Source: Thermoflexales bacterium (GTDB lineage Bacteria; Chloroflexota; Anaerolineae; J036; Brachytrichaceae). From it: DNA of 49,197 bases. Made by a program: the position numbers and the translations under genes. Positions 1 through 6,419 of this stretch are shown piece by piece (the stretch's first letter is position 1; the number at the start of each line of letters is the position of its first letter). The stretch covers positions 1 through 49,197 of the forward strand of contig JAIBCK010000013.1 in the NCBI GenBank assembly GCA_019694215.1, written 5' to 3'. Below the pieces are notes generated by a model that saw only the letters and a program-made list of their open reading frames with translations, made no database searches and was not told the DNA's origin.

Positions 1-1867
1 GATCGAACATCGTCTGCGCATCCAGCGTGGCGTAGCGCCGCTCGACCTCCTCCGTGGCGTGCCGGAGCGCGGCCAGGCCCTCCGGATCGATCTCCGCGCC
101 GGGGGTGTGCAGGCGCTCGGCCATGGCCCGACGCCGACGAAGCAACTGGGAGAGTTCATCCAATTCCGGGCGCGCGGCCGGGCGGCCGGTCTGCGCCGTC
201 AGCCCGTGGGTGAGCCACTGGGCGCGGCGGTGCTCGGAGAAGCCGAGCGCGGCCCCGGCGTCGCCGAGCTCGCCGGCCAACGCGAGGCCACGCCGATACA
301 CCGCCTCGTAGGGCCGCGCGCTGAAGGAGGCCATCACCGGATCGTCGCCGCTGGCGCGAATGACGCGCAACGCGGCGACGGCCTGCTGCAGGTGGAGGAG
401 CGCGCCCGTCTTGTCGCCCGTGCGCGTCGCCAGGGCGCTGCCGACCAGCGCCGCCCGCACGCGGATCTCGGGCAGGTCGGCCGCGACGGCCTCGATCTCG
501 TTCAGCCGGGCGCGCAGCGCGGCCGCACCCGACAGGCCATCGTTGGCCAACGATGCGAGCTCCGCCTCTGCCAGGCGTACCGCAGCCATCGCCCATTGCA
601 GGGGATAGTGTCGCTGTTGCTGCTCTGCTTCCTGAAGCAGGGGCAGAGCACCCGCGTGATCGCCCTCGCGCAGCAGGCGTTCGCCCAGCACGCGCAGGGC
701 CGCCGAGCGGTTGTTGGAGGGTTCGTTCTTCGCAAATGCGTCGAGCGCCCGTTGCGTGAGCGCAGCCACTTCGGCGCGGGGGCAGACGGCGGCGGCGAAG
801 GCCAGGCCAATCATCGTCGGGCCGCGCAGCCCGGCCGGCTCCGCAAGGGCGTGTGCGGCGAGGAAGCGGTCGCGCGCGCCGGGCAGGTCACCCAGCAGGG
901 TCAGCACCGCTCCCTGGCCGATGAGCGCGTGGGCGATCACGTGTGGGTCGCCGGCGCTGCGGCCGACCTGCTCCGCGGTGCGGTAGCGCGCGCCGGCGCC
1001 ATGCAGGTCGCCGCGCGCGTAGAGCGCCAGCCCGATATTGACGTGCTGCTGTCCAACGCCCGCGACATAGCCATGCTCCTCGTAGATCGCCAGCGCCTGC
1101 CCGTGCAGGCGGATGCAGTCCTCCAGATCGCCGAATGCATTGCGAGCGTGCGCGTCCAGGAGGAGGATGTCGCCTTGCAGCAGCGCGCCGCCGCTCTCGG
1201 TGACGGCTGCGCGGGCGCGTTCCAACCAGTGGCGCATGGCGGGGAAGTCGTTGCGGTTACTGGCGGTGACGGCGAGGCTGTAGCACAGATGCGCCTGGCG
1301 GTAGACCAGGCCGAGCGCTTCCGCCAGCGCCAGCCCTTCCTGTGCGACGGTGTCGCACGCGCTGAGCGCATCGAGGATGCGATGGGCCAGCGCCGCTTGC
1401 GCCAGGGCGTATGCGGCCCAACGGCGGTCGCCCTGCTGATACAGCGCCTCCGAGATCGGGCGATAGGCGGCGAGGTAGCCGGCGTGGTCGCCCGCGCGCT
1501 GACGGCGCAGCAGTTCAGCCAGTTCGGCGCGCAACGTATCGAGCTCGGCACCAGCGGCGAAGACCGGGCGGCAGGCGGCCAGGGTTGTGGCGGCCTCGGC
1601 GACGCGGCTTGCGCGGATCTGGGCCAGGGCGAGGTCCAGCGCGCAGCGGGCGCGCTCGAGTGGGTCGGTCAGCGCGGCGTGGGCGCGTTCGAGGGCGGCC
1701 AGCGCGGGGGCGAATGCGTTGAGCCCGGCCAGCGCCGCGCCGCGCTTCCACAGCGTGAGCGGGGTCTCTGGCAAATTGGCCAGGGCCGCTGCCGCTGCGC
1801 GGTAGCGTTCCTGATCGAGCAAGGCGAGTGCGGCGTGTACGTCGGTGTCCGGGTCTGCGGGCGACAT
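1..1867 (-). CDS. TPR-repeat protein, N-terminal ~620 residues (likely TPR-CHAT), C-terminus beyond window
   Basis: Reading the minus strand from ATG at 1867, the frame stays open to the window edge, giving about 622 residues without a stop. The N-terminus begins MSPADPDTDVHAALALLDQE. The product is almost wholly alpha-helical, with degenerate TPR-like units about 34-40 residues apart, for example the segments around GQQHVNIGLALYARGD and ALRVLGERLLREGDHAGALP. Near the edge, the helix containing ALGFSEHRRAQWLTHGL resembles the linker that precedes CHAT (caspase-like) protease domains in TPR-CHAT proteins, and a charged helical stretch follows it. The CHAT domain is therefore inferred, not seen. 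The competing 639-codon frame on the plus strand (59-1978) has an Arg/Gly/Gln-biased composition typical of an antisense shadow. It could instead be a TPR regulator of another kind. Confidence 0.75.
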   Translation of the reverse strand, partial: MSPADPDTDVHAALALLDQERYRAAAAALANLPETPLTLWKRGAALAGLNAFAPALAALERAHAALTDPLERARCALDLALAQIRASRVAEAATTLAACRPVFAAGAELDTLRAELAELLRRQRAGDHAGYLAAYRPISEALYQQGDRRWAAYALAQAALAHRILDALSACDTVAQEGLALAEALGLVYRQAHLCYSLAVTASNRNDFPAMRHWLERARAAVTESGGALLQGDILLLDAHARNAFGDLEDCIRLHGQALAIYEEHGYVAGVGQQHVNIGLALYARGDLHGAGARYRTAEQVGRSAGDPHVIAHALIGQGAVLTLLGDLPGARDRFLAAHALAEPAGLRGPTMIGLAFAAAVCPRAEVAALTQRALDAFAKNEPSNNRSAALRVLGERLLREGDHAGALPLLQEAEQQQRHYPLQWAMAAVRLAEAELASLANDGLSGAAALRARLNEIEAVAADLPEIRVRAALVGSALATRTGDKTGALLHLQQAVAALRVIRASGDDPVMASFSARPYEAVYRRGLALAGELGDAGAALGFSEHRRAQWLTHGLTAQTGRPAARPELDELSQLLRRRRAMAERLHTPGAEIDPEGLAALRHATEEVERRYATLDAQTMFD

Positions 1868-1937
1868 GGGGGTACCGCGAACGGTGGGGCCATTATCGCG
1901 CTGCGCGAGGGGCATGCCGCCTTGCCGCATGCGCTGA

Positions 1938-3143
1938 TCACGGGCGCGACGCGGTCCGTGCCTCGATGTCTTTGCTGATCTCGCCGTGTTGATGAGTGAG
2001 GCCTGCCGTGGCCGCCAGCATCAGCGCCTGGTTGGCGTGTGTTTGCCACCCATCGCGATCCCCCAGCTTCCATAGACAGGTTGCGTAGGCGCGCAAGAAC
2101 TGGACCTTGTGCAATGGGCCGGCGTACGGAAGCTTGTCCAACCCGTCCACCCATCTGTCCAGGACGCGTTTTGCCTTGTCGCTGCGGTTGGCGGCGGTCA
2201 GTGCGCGCGCGAGCGTCCTCGAGATCATCAGCGCGAGGAGTTGGTCCTGCGCAGCGCCGCGGCTGTCACAGATTCTCAGCACCTGATCCGCGAGGCCCTC
2301 GGCCTCACTGATTGCGAAGCGAGGAAGCCGGGCCAGGGAGGACAGGCGATCCCGGAAAACATGGGGCTTCCAAAATTCAGGCGTGTGGCGGAATGCCGGT
2401 TCTGCCTCATGGGAGAGGCTGAGATCGTAGGCGCGCTTCCAGAGGCCGAGGTTGTTCAGGGTCACGACCGTGGATCGGCGGGCATTCATTGACAAGGCTT
2501 CGAGTCTTGGCAGCTCCTCGCGCAGCGCGGATCGATCCGCCAGGTCACACAGCAGCGTGCAGCGATTCGACGCCCACAGTGCATCGGCGTGGCGACCGAG
2601 GACCGAGAAGACATCGTGAAGGATGAGGTGACTCTCGGCGCTGTGCAGCGTGGACGGGTCGCTTCCCATCCAGCGCACCGCTGTCGTGCCGATATCGGCT
2701 GCTGCCCGGTAGGCGCGTGCGCTTTCCGCTGCGTTGGCGTTGTGCGTCGCCCCGCCATGGAGATCGCGCAGCACGGCGACGAGGTGGTCCGGGCTGTCCT
2801 GTGCTTGGCCAGCGATCTCGATCTCACGCCCCTGATGCAGCGCCCAGTAGACGTCGACGTAATGCAGCCAACGTTCGGATTCGTACGCGTCGAGACAGCG
2901 TGTCTCTGACAGGCTGGCCGCCATCGTCATCGCGGTCTTCAGGCTGGGCATCCGGCTGCCGCCGATGATCTGGCTGATGAACTGAGGCGTGATGCCCACA
3001 AGTTGTGCGAAATGCGCCTTGGACGTGCCGTGCCTCAGCGCGCCATCCAGCACCGTTATGACAACGCTTCTGGCCGCATCGATCCGATCGTTTTGCGCTT
3101 CTCCCGCCATCGTCGCTGCGAACTTTAGCAAAGAATTAAACAC
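1938..3143 (-). CDS. HTH (Cro/C1-type) regulator with C-terminal TPR-like helical domain
   Basis: The N-terminal ~75 residues hold a helix-turn-helix of Xre/Cro type (AHFAQLVGITPQFISQIIGG, then a PSLKTAMTMAASL helix). The remaining ~320 residues are alpha-helical with TPR-like spacing (for example LHDVFSVLGRHADALWASNR and LRAYATCLWKLGDRDGWQTH). An HTH plus helical-repeat layout is that of peptide-responsive RRNPP-type regulators (PlcR, Rgg, AimR). That family assignment is by architecture only. Two starts are possible: GTG at 3143 (used here) or ATG at 3110 (MAGEAQNDRID), and neither has a clear Shine-Dalgarno sequence. Upstream lies an operator-like repeat array and a divergent 13-codon mini-ORF with an excellent ribosome-binding site. 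It may control the island to its right. Confidence 0.8.
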   Translation of the reverse strand: MFNSLLKFAATMAGEAQNDRIDAARSVVITVLDGALRHGTSKAHFAQLVGITPQFISQIIGGSRMPSLKTAMTMAASLSETRCLDAYESERWLHYVDVYWALHQGREIEIAGQAQDSPDHLVAVLRDLHGGATHNANAAESARAYRAAADIGTTAVRWMGSDPSTLHSAESHLILHDVFSVLGRHADALWASNRCTLLCDLADRSALREELPRLEALSMNARRSTVVTLNNLGLWKRAYDLSLSHEAEPAFRHTPEFWKPHVFRDRLSSLARLPRFAISEAEGLADQVLRICDSRGAAQDQLLALMISRTLARALTAANRSDKAKRVLDRWVDGLDKLPYAGPLHKVQFLRAYATCLWKLGDRDGWQTHANQALMLAATAGLTHQHGEISKDIEARTASRP

Positions 3144-3172
3144 CTGCCGTTTTGCGATTTGCTACGGTGGTG

Positions 3173-3248
3173 GTGAAGGTGATCTGCGGTCGTGAAAACC
3201 TGACGGACCGCGTTCACCTTCACAACGAGAGCTGCAGCTCCACAACGA
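3173..3248. promoter_or_regulatory. Operator-like repeat array upstream of the HTH regulator
   Basis: The divergent gap holds two nested repeat systems. GTGAAGGTGA (3173-3182) is exactly inverted as TCACCTTCAC (3214-3223). The 8-mer CACAACGA occurs at 3221-3228 and 3241-3248, flanking a perfect 12-bp palindrome GAGCTGCAGCTC (3229-3240). The direct repeats are therefore 20 bp (about two helical turns) apart. This is the layout expected for dimeric HTH-regulator binding, and the nearest candidate is the adjacent HTH-TPR protein. No convincing -35/-10 pair is visible on either strand. Confidence 0.4.
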
Positions 3249-3347
3249 TATCCGCGAAGTGCCCAACGTGTGCGATCGCGCGCGCTGAGCACCCGCGGCG
3301 ATGGCGGCCGCCTGTCGGGTGGCCGCTCCCACAGCGGAGGTGGAGCC

Positions 3348-3389
3348 ATGGGCTATCCTGGAACTGGCGGCGGCGGCGGCGGCGAGTAG
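3348..3389 (+). CDS. Candidate 13-residue Gly-rich peptide mini-ORF
   Basis: ATG at 3348 opens a 13-codon frame, MGYPGTGGGGGGE, ended by TAG. A near-consensus Shine-Dalgarno GGAGG (3336-3340) sits 7 bases upstream, stronger than that of most genes in this window. A strong hairpin follows at 3413-3442. A longer version in the same frame could start at GTG 3270, but it has no ribosome-binding site. The peptide is divergent from the HTH-TPR regulator, the arrangement of regulator/peptide signalling pairs. It could equally be a leader peptide or chance. Its length is too short for any homology argument. Confidence 0.3.
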   Translation: MGYPGTGGGGGGE

Positions 3390-3412
3390 ACCGTCACCTG
3401 CGCCTAACGTTG

Positions 3413-3442
3413 CGGGTCGGCGTGCCTCGGTACGCCGACCCG
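3413..3442. terminator. Hairpin terminator between convergent units
   Basis: An 11-bp perfect stem (CGGGTCGGCGT with ACGCCGACCCG) has an 8-base loop and is followed on the plus strand by a short T-containing run. It lies between the end of the mini-ORF (3389) and the end of the minus-strand gene 3452-3856, so it can serve both strands. Confidence 0.55.
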
Positions 3443-3451
3443 TTTCTGCGT

Positions 3452-3856
3452 CTACGCGCAGGTCAATCCAACGAAATAGGGCTTGAGCGGGCGTTTGCTC
3501 TTGGGATCCAGCACGGCCCGCTCCGGGACCGTCAGCGTGGCGACGCCGTCCGCGTCAAGGGGGGCGGTGAAGGTTCGGTCGGCGATCTTGAGTGACGCGA
3601 CGCAATTGTCCTGGAAGCCCGTCTCGGCGGTGAAGCGCAGGACAAAGACCACCGTCTCCGGCTCGGACAGGCGGCGCCGCATCTCGAATTCGTACCACAC
3701 GTCGCGGTTGTCGAGGACCAGCACATCGATCTGCAGCACATTGACGCGCTCCTCGGTGGCGTCGTTTGCGGCATCCCGCAGGGTTTGTGGATCGCCCCAC
3801 AGCAGCGTCTCGAGGGCGCTCTCGGCCTCGATGGCGTGAATCAAGACACTGGACAC
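3452..3856 (-). CDS. Unknown 134-residue protein downstream of the sigma factor
   Basis: GTG start at 3856, only 6 bp after the sigma-factor gene ends, so the two are probably one operon. The first ~45 residues are helical and acidic (AIEAESALETLLWGDPQTLR). The rest alternates short beta-strand-like segments (VNVLQIDVLVLDNRDVWYEF, TVVFVLRFTAETGFQDNCV, LKIADRTFTAPL) and ends KPYFVGLTCA. There is no signal peptide or membrane segment. I do not recognise a family. By position it could be a partner or antagonist of the sigma factor, or an accessory protein of the caspase/NACHT system. That is inference from neighbourhood alone. Confidence 0.65.
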   Translation of the reverse strand: MSSVLIHAIEAESALETLLWGDPQTLRDAANDATEERVNVLQIDVLVLDNRDVWYEFEMRRRLSEPETVVFVLRFTAETGFQDNCVASLKIADRTFTAPLDADGVATLTVPERAVLDPKSKRPLKPYFVGLTCA

Positions 3857-3862
3857 GGCAAC

Positions 3863-4624
3863 CTAGGCGGATTGCGAGAGGGCCTGGCGGATTCGCGCGC
3901 GGCGATTGTTCACCGCAGCCACCGTCAGGCCGAGCGTGCGGGCGGTCTGCTCCACGGTATAGCCTTCCGCCCACAGGCGGGCCACTTCCTGATTGGTCGG
4001 CCGGAGCTTGAGCAGGCCCGTGCTGTGATCGAGATGCTGCTCCTGGCAATTGCAGCCGGACTTGCCGCACAGGCAGGTGCTGGGCAGCGAGAGGGTGCTC
4101 TCCTCGTTCAGATCCGTCAGGCGGACCGTGACGACGCGCCGGCTGGGGCCGGACTGGCTGAGGCGTCGCGCGCGCAGCCAGACAAACTGGCGCAGCCAAT
4201 CCGTGAGGGGTGTGTCAAACGGGTAGGCGCACAGGCGCCCCTGGCCGATCAGGGCGAAGAATGCCTCACTGGCGATGTCCTCCGCGGCGAGGCCGTTGTC
4301 GGGCACCCAGGCGTAGTGGGGGGCCACCTTGCCGGCGAGGGCCAGCAGGGTCTGATAGAGGCCGGCGTGCTGGTCGGGGTGTTGTGCGCGCAGCCAGGCC
4401 CCATATTCCTCACGCCGGAAGCGGACCACCCGCTCGACGTATTCGGGGAGGTATTCGCGCAGCGGCGTCCCTGACTTGCGTTGGACGCGGGCGACGCGCC
4501 CCCGCCGCAGGTTGCGCCGGATGATGAGTTCGAGGATGGCGCAATAGCCGGGTGGGGTTCCTGCGGGGGTGTGCCTGGCGACGAGATCGTGGATCTGTTG
4601 AGGGGTGAACGCGGTCGTTGTCAT
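3863..4624 (-). CDS. ECF-like RNA polymerase sigma factor with Cys-rich linker
   Basis: The 253-residue product from ATG 4624 has a sigma-2-like helical region (about residues 88-155, including GLAAEDIASEAFFALIGQ and PLTDWLRQFVWLRARRL). It also has a sigma-4-like HTH at residues 205-250 (NQEVARLWAEGYTVEQTART, then AAVNNRRARIRQAL). Between them are four cysteines in ten residues, CLCGKSGCNC (184-193), a likely metal- or redox-sensing linker. A 100-bp N-terminal extension is open, but the start at 4624 places the protein cleanly in the divergent gap. It is transcribed away from the caspase gene, with 233 bp between them. It probably directs RNA polymerase to island promoters; the target is not visible. 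Similarity to a plain sigma-4 transcription factor cannot be excluded. Confidence 0.75.
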   Translation of the reverse strand: MTTTAFTPQQIHDLVARHTPAGTPPGYCAILELIIRRNLRRGRVARVQRKSGTPLREYLPEYVERVVRFRREEYGAWLRAQHPDQHAGLYQTLLALAGKVAPHYAWVPDNGLAAEDIASEAFFALIGQGRLCAYPFDTPLTDWLRQFVWLRARRLSQSGPSRRVVTVRLTDLNEESTLSLPSTCLCGKSGCNCQEQHLDHSTGLLKLRPTNQEVARLWAEGYTVEQTARTLGLTVAAVNNRRARIRQALSQSA

Positions 4625-4750
4625 GGTTGTGCGAACGCCTCGGACTGCATACTGTAGCTGCTTCTTGAAAATTGCGCAAGTTGCTCGCAGCGAGCATGGT
4701 CGTTGCAAAACCCTCAGGCGCATTGGCCATTACGTCTCTTGAATTGGAAA

Positions 4751-4820
4751 GTGCCCGCCGCATCCGCGATTCGGACGGGCACTGCGTGCCAGCCATCGCG
4801 AGTCCCATAACGGGTACAAT
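4751..4820. promoter_or_regulatory. Divergent promoter region of sigma factor / caspase operon
   Basis: An imperfect hairpin (GTGCCCG 4751-4757 pairing with CGGGCAC 4776-4782, plus an inner CCG/CGG step with one bulged A) precedes a -10-like TACAAT at 4815-4820. With a start about 7 bases later, the caspase mRNA would have a leader of about 30 bases containing GGGAG (4844-4848), nine bases before the ATG at 4858. No consensus -35 element is present, which fits an alternative sigma factor or an activator. Confidence 0.45.
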
Positions 4821-4857
4821 CTAGCCCGGCCATTCGCTATCACGGGAGACGACGGAT

Positions 4858-6408
4858 ATGGGACTTCCTTTCACCAATGACGAGTACCGCTGGATTCTGG
4901 ATTGTCTCTCAAACTTGCAGGAGTTGCTTACGCCGGAAGCGCAGCGCGCCTTCATCGGCAATGCCTTTAACGATAGTCCGCGACGGATCAGAATCGCGAC
5001 CGGCCTTCGCTACAGCAGGCGCCCGCGCGATTTCGTTGTTGACGCGCTGCGCTACTTTGGCGAAGAGGCACAGGAGGACATCCCTGGCCGCAAGACGGTC
5101 GGGGTGTTTCTGCGTGAGGCGCTCGATTGCCTTGGCGAGGGGCCCGACGCCACGACATTGCGCGACCTGCTGATCCGGTATTACCCGGGTGCATTGATCG
5201 CCCACGCGCCGGCCGAACAGCCGGCCGAGCCCCCTGCGGTACCCGCGTTGAATGCCGATGCGCAACTGGTGTCCCTGGCCCATTATTTTGCCGCGATGGA
5301 ACAGGCGCATCGGGTCGAAGTCAATTTCCTCCTCGACCAAATCGCCGAGACCAGTGCGGTTGCGGAGGAGGTCGTTGCGTCCGCGCGCGACCTGCAAACC
5401 TGGGCGGGACAAATGCTGGCTGAGTCGGCAAACCTCAATGCCGAGCTCCGAAGCCAGCTCGAGTCCCTCGCAGACAACTCGGCCAACGCGAGCAATTACT
5501 TGACTGCGTCAATCCCGATTATTCCGGGGTTCCTGAGCTACAACGTCGAAGTCGGTTCGCAACATGGACTCGACCTGGGCAAGCTTTGGGAGCGCATCAA
5601 GAAGCGCTTTCGAAAGGGTGACGGCGCTGAAAAGGGATCTCACTCGGGACCCTCCAGAGCGGTTCTCAACCGTGGCCGGGCGCGCGGGGTGTTTGCGGGC
5701 GTAGGCCGATACGCCGACGACAGCTTTTCCCCGCTGCAGTACCCTGCATCCGACATGATCGCGCTGGCGAACCTCCTCGCGGGAAGGTACACGGCAACGA
5801 ACGTCCTGACCGACGAGCAAGGCGTTTCCCCGACAAACGCCAATATCCGCAGTGCGCTGATCGCGCAGGCAGCCGCGGCGGAGGCAGGTGACTTGCTCTT
5901 GTTTGCCTTCAGCGGACACGGCATACTGCAGGATGGCAAGAGCTATCTGATCCCGCGAGACGCCGCGTACATCACGGTCAGCGGCACCGCAATCCCCCTG
6001 GACGACGTGCGCCAGATCATGCTTGAATCGGCTGCGCGGGCGAAGGTGATCCTCCTCGATGCCTGCCATGCCGGCGCGCAGATCGGCAAGGGACCTGAGC
6101 CGATGACCGACGACTTCATCCGGCACGTCTTCGAGCAGGCCCGCGGCATCTGCGTGCTCTCATCCAGCACGCAGAGCCAGACTTCGTGGGAGTCAAGTGA
6201 CTTCGGCCACGGTGTCTATATCCGCTACCTGCTCGAGGCGTTGATCGGACGGGCGGACCGCGACGGCAAGGGATTCGTCACGGTGACCGACGCGCATCGC
6301 TACGCCTCGGGGATGGTCAAACGCTGGGCCGCCGATCACCACAAGATCCAACAGCCAACCCTGGATTGCCAGATGGACGGCGACATTGTTCTGCATCACT
6401 ACGCGTGA
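4858..6408 (+). CDS. Caspase-fold (C14) protease with N-terminal EAD-like domain
   Basis: 516 residues. Residues ~265-516 form a caspase/metacaspase domain, with the catalytic His in FAFSGHG (His354) and the catalytic Cys in LLDACHAG (Cys403). The substrate-loop segment SSSTQSQTSWE follows. Residues ~19-108 form an all-helical effector-associated (EAD/death-like) domain, visibly similar to the N-terminus of the TIR-NACHT protein at 11413-14688. A coiled-coil-like linker (~140-215) and a short hydrophobic stretch (SIPIIPGFLSY) separate the two domains. It is expected to cleave cellular or partner proteins when activated by proximity, as in caspase-NLR conflict systems. The NACHT gene begins 11 bp downstream, so the two form an operon. 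RBS GGGAG at 4844-4848. Confidence 0.9.
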   Translation: MGLPFTNDEYRWILDCLSNLQELLTPEAQRAFIGNAFNDSPRRIRIATGLRYSRRPRDFVVDALRYFGEEAQEDIPGRKTVGVFLREALDCLGEGPDATTLRDLLIRYYPGALIAHAPAEQPAEPPAVPALNADAQLVSLAHYFAAMEQAHRVEVNFLLDQIAETSAVAEEVVASARDLQTWAGQMLAESANLNAELRSQLESLADNSANASNYLTASIPIIPGFLSYNVEVGSQHGLDLGKLWERIKKRFRKGDGAEKGSHSGPSRAVLNRGRARGVFAGVGRYADDSFSPLQYPASDMIALANLLAGRYTATNVLTDEQGVSPTNANIRSALIAQAAAAEAGDLLLFAFSGHGILQDGKSYLIPRDAAYITVSGTAIPLDDVRQIMLESAARAKVILLDACHAGAQIGKGPEPMTDDFIRHVFEQARGICVLSSSTQSQTSWESSDFGHGVYIRYLLEALIGRADRDGKGFVTVTDAHRYASGMVKRWAADHHKIQQPTLDCQMDGDIVLHHYA

Positions 6409-6419
6409 GGTGATCCGAC

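Noticed and set aside
59-1978. 639-codon open frame on the plus strand
   Set aside because: It is antisense to the TPR protein on the minus strand. Its Arg/Gly/Gln-rich, low-structure composition and lack of any motif mark it as a high-GC shadow.
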